Shown here: positions 8,947 to 17,603 of the stretch, piece after piece
Layout: the number at the start of each line of letters is the position of its first letter
How positions within the stretch are numbered: position 1 is the first letter of the stretch
NCBI RefSeq assembly: GCF_001866655.1
Contig: NZ_MLYR01000081.1
Location: forward strand, 1 to 38,499
Source of the DNA: Bacillus sp. MUM 116
GTDB taxonomy: Bacteria > Bacillota > Bacilli > Bacillales > Cytobacillaceae
Direction of reading: 5' to 3'
DNA: 38,499 bases
Program-made: the position numbers and the translations under genes
Notes under the pieces: generated by a model
Seen by the model: the letters and a program-made list of their open reading frames with translations, nothing else
Told to the model about the DNA's origin: nothing
The model's database searches: none

Positions 8947-9585
8947 ATGAAACACTTGGATAAATTTTTAGCTCCATATAAACAGGCAGTTGATGAGCTT
9001 AAAGTTAAATTAAAAGGAATGCGTGGGCAATTTGAAATGGACTCCAGCCACTCACCGATTGAATTTGTGACAGGCCGTGTAAAACCAATTGCCAGTATTT
9101 TAGATAAGGCATCCCAAAAGGGCATTCCGCTCGATAAATTAGAGGAAGAGATGCAGGATATTGCCGGGTTGCGCATGATGTGTCAATTCGTGGATGATAT
9201 ACATACCGTGGTGAATTTATTAAGAAATCGCAATGATTTTGAGATTGTTGAAGAAAGAGACTATATTTCTCATAAAAAGACAAGCGGCTACAGATCCTAC
9301 CATATGGTAATTCGTTACCCTGTCCAAACCATCCATGGCGAAAAGAAAATTCTCGTTGAAATTCAAATTCGAACATTAGCCATGAATTTTTGGGCGACGA
9401 TTGAACATTCTCTTAACTATAAGTATAAAGGGGTCTTTCCGGTCGATATTCATATGCGCCTAAAAAGAGCTGCAGAGGCAGCATTTCGACTGGATGAGGA
9501 GATGTCATTAATACGTGGTGAAATTCAAGAAGCCCAAGCATTCTTTACAAGAAAAAAAGAATTGAAGCAAGAAGAGAAAAATTAA
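8947..9585 (+). CDS. relQ: Small alarmone synthetase RelQ (GTP pyrophosphokinase, YjbM)
   Basis: Single-domain (p)ppGpp synthetase that transfers pyrophosphate from ATP to GDP or GTP and forms a tetramer in known homologues. The 212 residues lack the hydrolase and regulatory domains of long Rel. Visible motifs are FVTGRVKPIASILDK, DIAGLRMMCQF, the synthetase signature SGYRSYH, VEIQIRT and FWATIEHSLNYKYK, with a charged C-terminal helix. It is the second gene of the yjbL-relQ-nadK-rlu operon, with 20- to 22-nt gaps on both sides. Confidence 0.95.
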   Translation: MKHLDKFLAPYKQAVDELKVKLKGMRGQFEMDSSHSPIEFVTGRVKPIASILDKASQKGIPLDKLEEEMQDIAGLRMMCQFVDDIHTVVNLLRNRNDFEIVEERDYISHKKTSGYRSYHMVIRYPVQTIHGEKKILVEIQIRTLAMNFWATIEHSLNYKYKGVFPVDIHMRLKRAAEAAFRLDEEMSLIRGEIQEAQAFFTRKKELKQEEKN

Positions 9586-9606
9586 TTACCGGTAAGGAGT
9601 AAATAA

Positions 9607-10401
9607 ATGAAATTTGCGATTACTTCAAAAGGGGATCAAAAGTCCAATATTCTGATGCATAAAATGAGGACTTATTTACTTGATTTTGATCTTATTTATG
9701 ATGAAGACCAGCCGGATATTGTCGTGTCTATTGGCGGTGATGGGACATTACTGTATGCCTTCCACCGATATAGCAGCCGCTTGGATAAAACGGCATTTGT
9801 TGGAATTCACACCGGACATCTTGGGTTTTTTGCGGATTGGACTCCGGATGAAATTGAAAAGCTTGTGATTGCGATTGCCAAAACACCTTATCAAGTGGTT
9901 GAATATCCTCTTCTTGAGGTTATCATTCGATATAAGCATGCAGGTCAAGAATCCAGATATCTTGCCCTCAATGAATCAACTGTGAAGGGTGTTGAGGGTA
10001 CTCTTGTAATGGATGTTGAAATCCGCGGCCAGCATTTTGAACGTTTCCGTGGTGATGGCCTTTGTGTCTCCACGCCTTCAGGGAGTACGGCTTATAACAA
10101 AGCGCTGGGAGGAGCAATTATTCATCCGTCGATTTCAGCGATTCAGGTTGCTGAAATGGCTTCGATTAATAACAGGGTATTCCGGACCGTTGGCTCACCG
10201 CTTATCCTTCCTTCTCATCATACCTGTATGCTGAAGCCTGTAAACCATTCAGATTTCCAAGTCACGATTGACCATCTTACCTTGCTTCATAAGGATGTTA
10301 AATCGATTCAGTTTCGGGTGCCCGATGAAAAAGTTCGCTTTGCCCGCTTTCGGCCATTTCCGTTCTGGAAAAGAGTACACGATTCTTTTATCTCGGATTA
10401 G
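9607..10401 (+). CDS. nadK: NAD kinase
   Basis: Phosphorylates NAD to NADP. The 264 residues carry the GGDGT nucleotide motif ([13 protein letters not shown]), [13 protein letters not shown], the conserved NE of [10 protein letters not shown], and [20 protein letters not shown] with its GSTAY signature, all in order. GGTAAGGAG precedes ATG by 7 nt. It sits between relQ and the pseudouridine synthase as in B. subtilis (nadF/yjbN). Confidence 0.96.
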   Translation: MKFAITSKGDQKSNILMHKMRTYLLDFDLIYDEDQPDIVVSIGGDGTLLYAFHRYSSRLDKTAFVGIHTGHLGFFADWTPDEIEKLVIAIAKTPYQVVEYPLLEVIIRYKHAGQESRYLALNESTVKGVEGTLVMDVEIRGQHFERFRGDGLCVSTPSGSTAYNKALGGAIIHPSISAIQVAEMASINNRVFRTVGSPLILPSHHTCMLKPVNHSDFQVTIDHLTLLHKDVKSIQFRVPDEKVRFARFRPFPFWKRVHDSFISD

Positions 10402-10419
10402 TGGTTTGGAGGAGTGGAT

Positions 10420-11319
10420 TTGTCTTCACATTTTAAACTCAAGTGGAAGATTGAAAATAAGGGTGCTGGGAAGCAGATAAAGGATTTTTTAAAAGATGAG
10501 GAAATCTCCCGGACCGCACTAACCGATATTAAATTCAAGGGTGGGAAAATTCTTGTTAATCAAGAAGAAGTAAATGTGCGGTACAAATTAAACACAAATG
10601 ATGTTTTAACATTAATTTTTCCGAAAGAGAACCCAAGCGAAGGTGTAATGGCAGAGGATTTGCCGCTCGATATTTTGTTTGAAGACGAATATCTACTTGT
10701 TGTGATAAAACCGGCAGGGATGAGCACTATTCCTTCAAGGGAGCATCCTAATGGCAGTCTTGCCAACGCCCTTGTCGGATATTACCGACGGATTGGGTTA
10801 GCTGCTACTTCCCATATTGTTACAAGGCTTGACCGGGATACATCCGGAATTGTCTTGATTGCAAAACACCGGCATGTTCATCATTTATTTAGTAAAGCCC
10901 AGCAAAAAGGCCAAGTGAAAAGAATCTATGAGGCATTTGCTGGTGGAATCATTCAAGCGGATGAAGGGACAATCGAGAAGCCAATCGGTCGAAAAGAGGA
11001 CAGTATTATTGAAAGGGAAGTCCGTCCAGACGGCCAGTATGCTTGCACCCATTATAAAGTTATTGGAAGACATAGAGCATTTACCGATGTGGAGTTGCAG
11101 CTCGAAACCGGAAGAACTCATCAAATTAGAGTTCATATGTCTTCGATTGGGCATCCACTTCTAGGGGATGATTTATATGGAGGAGAAACAGCTTTGCTTA
11201 AACGGCAGGCACTTCATTGTAAAAAAATTACGTTTTCCCATCCATTTTTGAAGCAGGAAATGACTTTTACAGCAAAACTGCCAATCGATATGCAAAAACT
11301 AATGCAGGCTGACCGCTAA
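10420..11319 (+). CDS. RluA/RluD-family pseudouridine synthase (YjbO)
   Basis: Isomerises uridine to pseudouridine in structured RNA, probably large-subunit rRNA. From TTG 10420 it is 299 residues: an N-terminal S4-like RNA-binding segment (about 12-75), then the catalytic domain with IVTRLDRDTSGIVLIAKH holding the catalytic Asp, LETGRTHQIRVHM, and GDDLYGG. I prefer TTG 10420 to the upstream GTG 10414 because GGAGG (10408-10412) is 7 nt from TTG and only 1 nt from GTG. Last gene of the relQ-nadK operon. The exact target site cannot be told from sequence. Confidence 0.9.
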   Translation: MSSHFKLKWKIENKGAGKQIKDFLKDEEISRTALTDIKFKGGKILVNQEEVNVRYKLNTNDVLTLIFPKENPSEGVMAEDLPLDILFEDEYLLVVIKPAGMSTIPSREHPNGSLANALVGYYRRIGLAATSHIVTRLDRDTSGIVLIAKHRHVHHLFSKAQQKGQVKRIYEAFAGGIIQADEGTIEKPIGRKEDSIIEREVRPDGQYACTHYKVIGRHRAFTDVELQLETGRTHQIRVHMSSIGHPLLGDDLYGGETALLKRQALHCKKITFSHPFLKQEMTFTAKLPIDMQKLMQADR

Positions 11320-11382
11320 ATGAATTCCGTGTCAGCCTGTATTGATTATAAGATAAGAAAAAAATTTTGGGCTTCGAGAAAT

Positions 11383-11585
11383 GTCTAGCGCAAGCGTCCT
11401 GCCCCTCTAGGTCGCAAACCTGCTCCTGCGGCAAAGCATATTCGAGGGAGTCCTGTTCACCTCGCCGCATGCCAGCAATGATGCAAAATCAGTGATTGTA
11501 GGCATGCCGATGAAGTCAAAGAACGACTTCACCGTCAGGCCCGCAAGCAGCTGTCGAGGCTGCCCAAGGAGCTTGCGCTTTTCTT
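11383..11585. repeat. Structured dispersed repeat, about 200 nt, between convergent genes
   Basis: Outer arms AGCGCAAGC (11387-11395) and GCTTGCGCT (11571-11579) are perfectly complementary. Inside are nested stems GCATGCC/GGCATGC (11467-11473 with 11501-11507) and GAAGTC/GACTTC (11512-11517 with 11525-11530). The right end runs into T residues. The GC content is clearly above that of the neighbours and it has no ORF with a start signal. A partial inverse copy lies at 1-62. Long GC-rich hairpin repeats beginning CTAGCGCAAGCG are, from memory, common between Bacillaceae genes. It could be a non-autonomous mobile element or a transcribed terminator-like RNA. Confidence 0.75.
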
Positions 11586-11606
11586 TTTAGATATATTAGC
11601 CCATTT

Positions 11607-12347
11607 TTACTCAAATGGCTTAAATTTTTCTTCCACATATGGCATAGTAGAATCCACAGAAACGATTTCCATTTCAGGATACCTCAGGGCAGTCAGTTTT
11701 CCGCCAAATACAGCACCAGTATCAATATTATATGTATTGTTTATCATTCTTGGTTCCTTTACGGGTGTGTGGCCATAGACAATGCAGGCATCGCCATTGT
11801 AGTTTTTTGACCAATCTCTTCTAACAGGTGATCCGTCCGGGTGCTTTTCACCGGTAATATCTCCGTAAAGAACAAATGTCTTTACCTTTGAACCGGATTG
11901 TCCAATCATCTCTTTCTTAATGCCTGCATGGGCAATAATAAGTTTCTTTTTGTCTAATACTAAATAAAGCGGTGCTTTTTCATAAAGCTCCATAAATTTT
12001 TTTCTGATTGAATCTTTGGCATTTTTATTTAGCGATTCAAATTCAGCAACGGTTGTTTCCAGGCCATGTGCGACTTGAACCTTGTTACCAAGGAAGAAGC
12101 GGTATAATTTATTGCAATGGTTTCCTGGAGTGTAATAAGCTTTCCGCTGCTCAATGACCAAGCGCCAAATGATGTCAATCACCTTTAGGGACTCTGGTCC
12201 CCGATCGGTTAAATCGCCTACAAAACCAAGAAATCGGTTTTCTGGATGAAGAGGAATTCCCCTTCTCCAATCATAGCCCAAATTTATTGTAAGTTCTTGG
12301 AATTCATTAAAGCAGCCATGAATATCTCCGATTATATCTATTTTCAT
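11607..12347 (-). CDS. prpE: Asymmetrical bis(5'-nucleosyl)-tetraphosphatase PrpE
   Basis: Metallophosphoesterase that in B. subtilis hydrolyses Ap4A asymmetrically and affects spore germination. The 246 residues carry the metal-binding blocks GDIHGC (residues 6-11), GDLTDRG, GNHCNK, AHAGI and YGHTP, in order and complete. GGGGG lies upstream of ATG. It is divergent from the antiporter gene, with only about 70 nt between the starts. Confidence 0.93.
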   Translation of the reverse strand: MKIDIIGDIHGCFNEFQELTINLGYDWRRGIPLHPENRFLGFVGDLTDRGPESLKVIDIIWRLVIEQRKAYYTPGNHCNKLYRFFLGNKVQVAHGLETTVAEFESLNKNAKDSIRKKFMELYEKAPLYLVLDKKKLIIAHAGIKKEMIGQSGSKVKTFVLYGDITGEKHPDGSPVRRDWSKNYNGDACIVYGHTPVKEPRMINNTYNIDTGAVFGGKLTALRYPEMEIVSVDSTMPYVEEKFKPFE

Positions 12348-12418
12348 TAGGATGAACCCCCTTTACCATCTTATTTTTTGTTTTTTTATTGATTTTATTT
12401 GTGAAGGAGGAAACAAAA

Positions 12419-14278
12419 TTGGGACAGCAAGCTTCTGTCATTTCCTTATTGATTGTAGTTACAACTGCATTTTTAACCCCGATTATCCTGCATCGCTTTA
12501 AATTGAATTTTATTCCCGTAGTTGTTGCTGAAATTATTATGGGGTTAATCATCGGAAAAAGCGGCTTCAATGTCGTTCATCAAGACATGTGGATATCGAC
12601 TTTGTCTACACTGGGATTTATCTTTTTAATGTTCTTAAGCGGCTTGGAAATTGATTTCACCGCCTTTTCAAAAGGGAAGAAAAGAGAGATTCTTCCAAAC
12701 GGAAAGAAAGAACCAAATTCTTTTGCCGTCTCTACATTTATTTTTATAGGGATTTTTATTTTTTCTTTGGTCCTATCGTTTGTTTTTGTCATCCTGAATT
12801 TTATTCATAATGCTTTCTTAATGACTCTAATTATTTCCACGATCTCGTTAGGGGTTGTAGTACCTACCCTTAAAGAAGCTAAGCTGATGAAAACGGTAAT
12901 TGGTCAAATCATTCTGCTTGTTGCAGTAATTGCCGATTTGGTTACGATGATATTGCTTGCTGTCTTTGTCTCGCTTTATGATAAAGGCCATGGGAATACA
13001 TGGCTGTTATTAATTTTATTCGCCGCCGGTGTTGGACTTTATTTTGTTGGGAAACGATTGAAAAACCGCGCTTTTGTCAAAGCACTCGAAACAGGGACGG
13101 CTCAAATTGGCACAAGGGCTGTATTTACGCTTATTATCGTCTTAGTAGGATTATCTGAAACAGTTGGAGCGGAAAATATTTTAGGAGCTTTCCTTGCAGG
13201 AGTTCTTGTTTCCTTATTGGCTCCGAATCAAGAATTGGTTCATAAGCTTGATTCCTTTGGATATGGGTTTTTAATTCCAATCTTTTTCGTTGAAGTTGGG
13301 GTAAAACTTGATATTTGGTCGCTTTTTAGTGAAAAAAAACTTTTACTGTTAATTCCGCTTTTATTGATTGGCTTGCTGCTATCCAAACTTATCCCTGTAT
13401 ATCTTCTAAAGCTTTGGTATGATACGAAGACAGTTGTGGCCTCAGGATTTTTATTAACCTCTACCCTATCCCTTGTCATTGCAGCAGCCACAATCGGTGA
13501 GCGGATGAAGGTTATAACAGAACAAATGAGCGGAACACTAATTTTAGTTGCAGTGATTACATCTATATTCACACCTATTGTGTTTAAAAAGCTTTTTCCA
13601 AAAGAAGTGGTCTCGAATCGAAAGGTCAGTGTCGCTTTCTTGGGTGCGAATCAAATTACCCTGCCTGTTTCAAGGGAACTAAAGTCTGGTCTGTATGAAC
13701 CGATTCTTTACCACACTAAAATTGAGAAATCGGAAAAGCAGATTGCAAACTCTCTTTTTGAAATTGTTGAGATTCCGGACTTCACGCTTGAAACGATTGG
13801 TCAAACCAAGGTATATCAATCGGAAGTTGTGGTTATTTCAACAGGAGATGAAGAATTGAATGCTTTACTGTCTGTTGCCGTAAAAGAAAAAGGTGTGTCA
13901 AGGGTCATTGCCAGGATTGAAAGTCCCGATTTAGAAGAAAACCTAAAGGAACATAACATTGAAATATTTTCAGTGTTTAAGTCAACCAATGCTCTGCTTC
14001 GTTCATTAATTGAATCACCAAGAGTGATTAATATTTTGACCAATCAAGAGATGGCCCTGTATGAAATTGCCATGACAAACGAGCAATTTGACGGGATGTC
14101 ATTAAGGAGGTTTCCGTTTACAGGCGATATCATTTTTGTCCGGATTTTCAGGGGGAATGAATCCATTGTGCCCCATGGGGACACTGAACTTCAGCTAAAC
14201 GACCGTTTAATTGTGACGGGATCAAAAGAATATGTAGACCAATTAAAAAGAGAGCTTGAATTTTGTGAGAACTGTTAA
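12419..14278 (+). CDS. yjbQ: CPA2-family monovalent cation/proton antiporter with C-terminal RCK module (YjbQ)
   Basis: Membrane antiporter exchanging K+ or Na+ for protons. The protein of about 619 residues has an N-terminal antiporter domain of about 12 hydrophobic segments (residues about 5-385), including GENILGAFLAGVL and the FFVEVGVKLD half-helix. A cytosolic part follows: a TrkA-N/RCK-like domain (KVSVAFLGANQ near residue 403) and a TrkA-C domain (about 540-615, ending in NDRLIVTGSKE). TTG 12419 is preferred to the longer frame from 12389 because GAAGGAGG is 8 nt upstream. The gating ligand is not evident. Confidence 0.9.
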   Translation: MGQQASVISLLIVVTTAFLTPIILHRFKLNFIPVVVAEIIMGLIIGKSGFNVVHQDMWISTLSTLGFIFLMFLSGLEIDFTAFSKGKKREILPNGKKEPNSFAVSTFIFIGIFIFSLVLSFVFVILNFIHNAFLMTLIISTISLGVVVPTLKEAKLMKTVIGQIILLVAVIADLVTMILLAVFVSLYDKGHGNTWLLLILFAAGVGLYFVGKRLKNRAFVKALETGTAQIGTRAVFTLIIVLVGLSETVGAENILGAFLAGVLVSLLAPNQELVHKLDSFGYGFLIPIFFVEVGVKLDIWSLFSEKKLLLLIPLLLIGLLLSKLIPVYLLKLWYDTKTVVASGFLLTSTLSLVIAAATIGERMKVITEQMSGTLILVAVITSIFTPIVFKKLFPKEVVSNRKVSVAFLGANQITLPVSRELKSGLYEPILYHTKIEKSEKQIANSLFEIVEIPDFTLETIGQTKVYQSEVVVISTGDEELNALLSVAVKEKGVSRVIARIESPDLEENLKEHNIEIFSVFKSTNALLRSLIESPRVINILTNQEMALYEIAMTNEQFDGMSLRRFPFTGDIIFVRIFRGNESIVPHGDTELQLNDRLIVTGSKEYVDQLKRELEFCENC

Positions 14279-14321
14279 AAAACAATCTAAATGTGTACAT
14301 ACCATTGAATTTGGTGTAAAA

Positions 14322-14340
14322 TTAGTACCAAGTGCTAATA
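14322..14340 (+). promoter_or_regulatory. FapR-like operator over the fabI promoter
   Basis: The sequence TTAGTACCAAGTGCTAATA is an imperfect dyad that fits the FapR consensus (TTAGTACC-N-GGTACTAA type). It overlaps a TAAAAT -10 at 14317-14322, where repressor binding would block transcription until malonyl-CoA rises. Confidence 0.7.
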
Positions 14341-14370
14341 ACTTGTATTAAATATAGGAGGAACAATAAT

Positions 14371-15138
14371 ATGCTTTCATTAAATGGAAAAACATTTGTA
14401 GTTATGGGTGTTGCCAATAAACGCAGTATTGCTTGGGGCATTGCCCGCTCCCTTCACAATGCAGGTGCAAGACTAATTTTTACGTTTGTAGGGGAAAGGC
14501 TTGAAAGCAGCGTCCGTGAATTGGCGGACTCACTTGAAGCAGAAGGTACACTTGTATTGCCTTGTGATGTAACAAGTGATGATAGCATTGAAAAATGCTT
14601 TGCAACAATTAAAGACGAAGTAGGTGCGATTCATGGGATTGCACATTGCATTGCTTTTGCAAAAACCGAAGAATTAAAAGGTGAATTTGTGAATACATCC
14701 AGAGATGGATTCTTGCTTGCCCAAAATATCAGCGCTTTCTCATTAACTGCTGTTGCCAAAGCAGCACGGGGCTTAATGACAGAAGGTGGAAGTATCGTAA
14801 CCTTGACCTACCTGGGCGGGGAACGTGCAATTCAAAACTATAATGTTATGGGTGTTGCCAAAGCTTCTCTTGATGCAAGTGTCCGGTATCTGGCTTCTGA
14901 TCTTGGTAAGGATGGAATTCGTGTTAACTCCATTTCTGCTGGCCCGATTAGAACCTTATCCGCAAAGGCAATTGGTGAATTTAATACCATTCTTAAGGAA
15001 ATTGAAGAAAGAGCACCATTGCGTAGAACCACAACTCCGGAAGAAGTTGGGGATACTGCTGTATTCTTATTTAGTGATCTATCCCGCGGTATTACCGGTG
15101 AAAACATTCACGTTGATTCCGGGTACCATATTTTATAA
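14371..15138 (+). CDS. fabI: Enoyl-[acyl-carrier-protein] reductase FabI
   Basis: Performs the last reduction of each fatty-acid elongation round using NAD(P)H. The 255-residue short-chain dehydrogenase has the FabI-type cofactor loop GVANKRSIAWGIA, FVGERL, AHCIAF, and the catalytic Tyr/Lys region TYLGGERAIQNYNVMGVAKA. SAGPIRTLSA follows in the substrate loop. ATAGGAGGAACAATAAT gives a clear start at 14371; a longer upstream frame is not needed. It is monocistronic with its own terminator and the upstream FapR-like site. Confidence 0.96.
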   Translation: MLSLNGKTFVVMGVANKRSIAWGIARSLHNAGARLIFTFVGERLESSVRELADSLEAEGTLVLPCDVTSDDSIEKCFATIKDEVGAIHGIAHCIAFAKTEELKGEFVNTSRDGFLLAQNISAFSLTAVAKAARGLMTEGGSIVTLTYLGGERAIQNYNVMGVAKASLDASVRYLASDLGKDGIRVNSISAGPIRTLSAKAIGEFNTILKEIEERAPLRRTTTPEEVGDTAVFLFSDLSRGITGENIHVDSGYHIL

Positions 15139-15141
15139 TGA

Positions 15142-15174
15142 TAAAAGCCTGCATTTTTTGCGGGCTTTTTATTT
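15142..15174 (+). terminator. Terminator after fabI
   Basis: The stem AAAGCCTGC / GCGGGCTTT (one wobble) has a T-rich loop and is followed by TTATTTTT. Confidence 0.85.
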
Positions 15175-15248
15175 TTGAAGTGAACGAGTATGGGCATCCC
15201 GCATACATATAGAGTGAAGGACTTTGTAATGGAGGTGCCCATGAATTT

Positions 15249-15758
15249 ATGACAGAAAAGAAAAATGAAGGTCCACTACTTTATATTTATCAGCCTTTTT
15301 CAAAAACCCCTTCCAATAAAATGCAGGAAGTGTACAGGATTAAACCTGAAAATACGCTTCCGGTAGAAGAAGAACAACAAAAAGGCGCAAGCAAGAGGAA
15401 TCATGTAAATAACATTCATGAGGAGGAGTCAAAACAGGAGACGATACCAATTGAGATAACCAAGTCCGAAAAAGAGGCTGTCGAAAGAAATGAAAAAAGC
15501 AATAAGCCAAGATATCCCTTTAAAAGGGTTAAGAGCTTTAGGGAAATGAACATGACGGAACGATTGGATTATTTAGTGGAGTTTCCCAAAGCTTTGCCGC
15601 CTGTACCTTGTGTATTCTATACAAAAGATAAAAACTATCAGGGGTATTTACAGGATTACGAAGGACAAGAAATTACCATTCAATTTCATGATCAGACCAC
15701 TAAAAAGATTCCAGTGAAAGAATTAAAAGATGTCATAATGATTGGAATAAAAAACTAA
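15249..15758 (+). CDS. cotO: Spore coat protein CotO
   Basis: Coat or encasement protein of the spore surface. The 169 residues form a variable, charged, low-complexity middle (about 30-95, K/E-rich) followed by a conserved C-terminal block: YPFKRVKSF, MNMTERLDYLVEFPKALP, a Sm-like PCVFYTKDKNYQGYL and VKELKDVIMIGIK. Position between fabI and the convergent cotY/Z-type gene is that of B. subtilis yjbX/cotO. A near-perfect GGAGGTG sits 13 nt upstream, nearer to an out-of-frame ATG at 15241. Confidence 0.85.
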   Translation: MTEKKNEGPLLYIYQPFSKTPSNKMQEVYRIKPENTLPVEEEQQKGASKRNHVNNIHEEESKQETIPIEITKSEKEAVERNEKSNKPRYPFKRVKSFREMNMTERLDYLVEFPKALPPVPCVFYTKDKNYQGYLQDYEGQEITIQFHDQTTKKIPVKELKDVIMIGIKN

Positions 15759-15765
15759 AAATAAA

Positions 15766-15798
15766 AAAAGCCAGCCGTTATCGACTGGCTCATTTTTA
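15766..15798. terminator. Bidirectional terminator between cotO and the coat gene
   Basis: GCCAG and CTGGC stems within AAAAAAAGCCAGCCG-TTATC-GACTGGCTCATTTTT can serve both convergent genes. Confidence 0.75.
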
Positions 15799-16299
15799 TT
15801 AGATACAAATTCCCAAGTTAACATCAGCGATACATTGTACTGCACAGAAGCATTTTAAATCAACTGTTATGCAGTCATTGCTTGCGCGGAAGCGGTCCAC
15901 TTGGCAAACCCTTGAAAGATCAATAGTTCCATTATTTACAAGGTTTACCGGAACAAAATTCCCGCTTTCTTTGCGACCAGGGATCAAAACACGAAGTGTA
16001 GCACAGCAGTTGTCAAATATATCTTCCACCCTGAAGAAAATGGACACACACGCGTTGTTTTCGCCATTAAAGAATGCATGGAATGGATTCCCACTTTCAT
16101 CACTTAAAACAAACACACGAGTATCAACTGGTTCTCTTCTTGTAGGTGAAACTAATGAGCCAAGTGGTTCAGTAAAACAACTTGAACACTCCGCACACTC
16201 ATTTTCAACAGCATTATCTTGTATATCTTTAATCGCACGAACTACTTCGCACACACAGCTGCCACTTTGAAAATCGTTATGATTATTTCCACAACCCAT
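15799..16299 (-). CDS. CotY/CotZ-family (ExsY-like) cysteine-rich spore coat protein
   Basis: Structural protein of the spore crust or exosporium that self-assembles into disulfide-linked arrays in known homologues. The 166 residues include about 14 cysteines, starting MGCGNNHND and including CVCEVV, CAECSSC, NCCATLRVLIP, and CFCAVQC near the end. TAAGGAGG lies 7 nt before ATG. I cannot separate CotY from CotZ by sequence alone. Convergent with cotO; expression late in the mother cell is expected. Confidence 0.9.
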   Translation of the reverse strand: MGCGNNHNDFQSGSCVCEVVRAIKDIQDNAVENECAECSSCFTEPLGSLVSPTRREPVDTRVFVLSDESGNPFHAFFNGENNACVSIFFRVEDIFDNCCATLRVLIPGRKESGNFVPVNLVNNGTIDLSRVCQVDRFRASNDCITVDLKCFCAVQCIADVNLGICI

Positions 16300-16440
16300 T
16301 TATTTTTCCTCCTTAAATCCGTGATATATATCTTACATTACTAACATATTTAAGAGGGCCCTTTTGGGTTACGGACAATTGCCTTTTTTAAAAAAATTAG
16401 GCTAGGTCCCTATATCAAAGACAGAAAGGACAAAGAAGGT

Positions 16441-16797
16441 ATGGAAATTAATCTTTTACAATTCATTATTTTGGGGCTTGCTGCTTTTAGATTAACAAGA
16501 TTATTGGTTTTTGATAAAATTACAGAATTCTTGCGCAATCCGTTTTTTACAGAAGTAATCGAAGAAAACGATCAAGGGGAAATAGAAGTTTATTATGTAC
16601 CAAAGGAGACACCCATCAAAAGATTTTTTGGAGAGCTTTTAAGTTGTTATTGGTGTACAGGAATTTGGTCTTCCACCGCCTTGGTCCTCTTAAATTATTT
16701 TTATCCTGATATCTCTGCTCCAATTGTAATGATTTTAGCAATTGCAGGTTTTGCATCGATATTAGAAACCATTGTTCAGAATTGGCTACAAAAATAA
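16441..16797 (+). CDS. yjcA: DUF1360 membrane protein (YjcA-like), sporulation-associated
   Basis: 118 residues. There is an N-terminal hydrophobic segment LLQFIILGLAAFRLTRLLVFD, a polar insert with acidic residues, then LLSCYWCTGIWSS with a CYWC pair that is the family hallmark, and a last hydrophobic segment ending in SILETIVQNWLQK. The family is conserved in spore formers; its biochemical role is not known. Synteny with the coat genes supports yjcA. Confidence 0.82.
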   Translation: MEINLLQFIILGLAAFRLTRLLVFDKITEFLRNPFFTEVIEENDQGEIEVYYVPKETPIKRFFGELLSCYWCTGIWSSTALVLLNYFYPDISAPIVMILAIAGFASILETIVQNWLQK

Positions 16798-16884
16798 ATA
16801 AAATTATGGTTATTCATTGAGACAAGATTTTATTTTTGCACATATCTTAAATTATAATTGTCAAATACAGGGGTGGAGAGTACG

Positions 16885-16998
16885 GTGAACAAGCAAAATA
16901 AAAGTAATAAATATCAAAGTTCGAACCAATCCTACTTTAAAGAATCAAAGCCAATTAAAAAAAATGGCTGCGGCTGCGGGAAAAAAACTCAGAAGTAA
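16885..16998 (+). CDS. Small polar protein with C-terminal CGCG motif, 37 residues
   Basis: Short GTG-started frame with a GTGGAGAG Shine-Dalgarno. It is rich in K, N, S and Q, with no hydrophobic segment, and ends KKNGCGCGKKTQK. Directly followed by a strong terminator, which supports it as a separate small gene. The two-Cys tail and the surroundings suggest a small spore or coat-associated protein; this is inference only. Confidence 0.55.
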   Translation: MNKQNKSNKYQSSNQSYFKESKPIKKNGCGCGKKTQK

Positions 16999-17002
16999 AG
17001 GG

Positions 17003-17038
17003 AAACACTGCTTGGTGCAAACCAGCAGTGTTTTTTAT
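17003..17038 (+). terminator. Terminator after the small CGCG gene
   Basis: AAACACTGCT pairs with AGCAGTGTTT around a short loop with an inner GGT/ACC; TTTTATT follows. Confidence 0.85.
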
Positions 17039-17119
17039 TCCTTAAGTCATAATTTTGCCTTCTGTCGAAGAAACTAGATGATAATAAGAATCTTATTTAT
17101 GGACGAGGGAGGAAACGAA

Positions 17120-17587
17120 ATGATTTACATACAACGACTAGTCATACTTTCTTGTTTATGCCTATTAGCCTCCTGCAGTGGAAATCAAAAGGTAAAGGAT
17201 AGCCAATTGGCCTTAATGAAAACAACTAATCCCAATCCAGTTATGACAGATCGTGATAAAAACACGAATCGGGTTCAAGAAATTGAAAAGTCAGTAAGTT
17301 CTTTTCCGGAAATTTATGATGCGGCTGTCATTAAAGGGAAAAAAGAAACACTTGTTGTTTATAAGGTTAAGCATTCGCACCGCTTTAAGATGAAAAAAAT
17401 CGAAAAAAATCTGACTGAATTCTTAAACAAACGTTTTCCAAAAGAAAATATCACCGTTTCAAGTGATTATAAAATTTTCCTTGAAGCGGTTCGCTTGAAT
17501 GAGCGCATCGAAAGTAAGAAATTTTCCGACCAAAAAGCCGAAAAACGTCTAGGCGAAATCATTAAAATGACGGAAGACATGACATAG
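17120..17587 (+). CDS. YhcN/YlaJ-family sporulation lipoprotein
   Basis: Predicted lipoprotein of the inner spore or forespore membrane. From ATG 17120 it has 155 residues: a hydrophobic signal followed by lipobox LLASC with the lipid-accepting Cys at residue 19. A YhcN/YlaJ domain follows with IEKSVSSFPEIYDAAVIKGK and the ending KAEKRLGEIIKMTEDM. ATG 17120 is chosen over an upstream in-frame ATG because GAGGGAGG lies 7 nt before it and it begins the signal peptide. The gene precedes spoVAC by 16 nt; such a lipoprotein is a regular member of second-type spoVA operons. Confidence 0.85.
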   Translation: MIYIQRLVILSCLCLLASCSGNQKVKDSQLALMKTTNPNPVMTDRDKNTNRVQEIEKSVSSFPEIYDAAVIKGKKETLVVYKVKHSHRFKMKKIEKNLTEFLNKRFPKENITVSSDYKIFLEAVRLNERIESKKFSDQKAEKRLGEIIKMTEDMT

Positions 17588-17603
17588 AAGGGAGACAAAC
17601 AAG

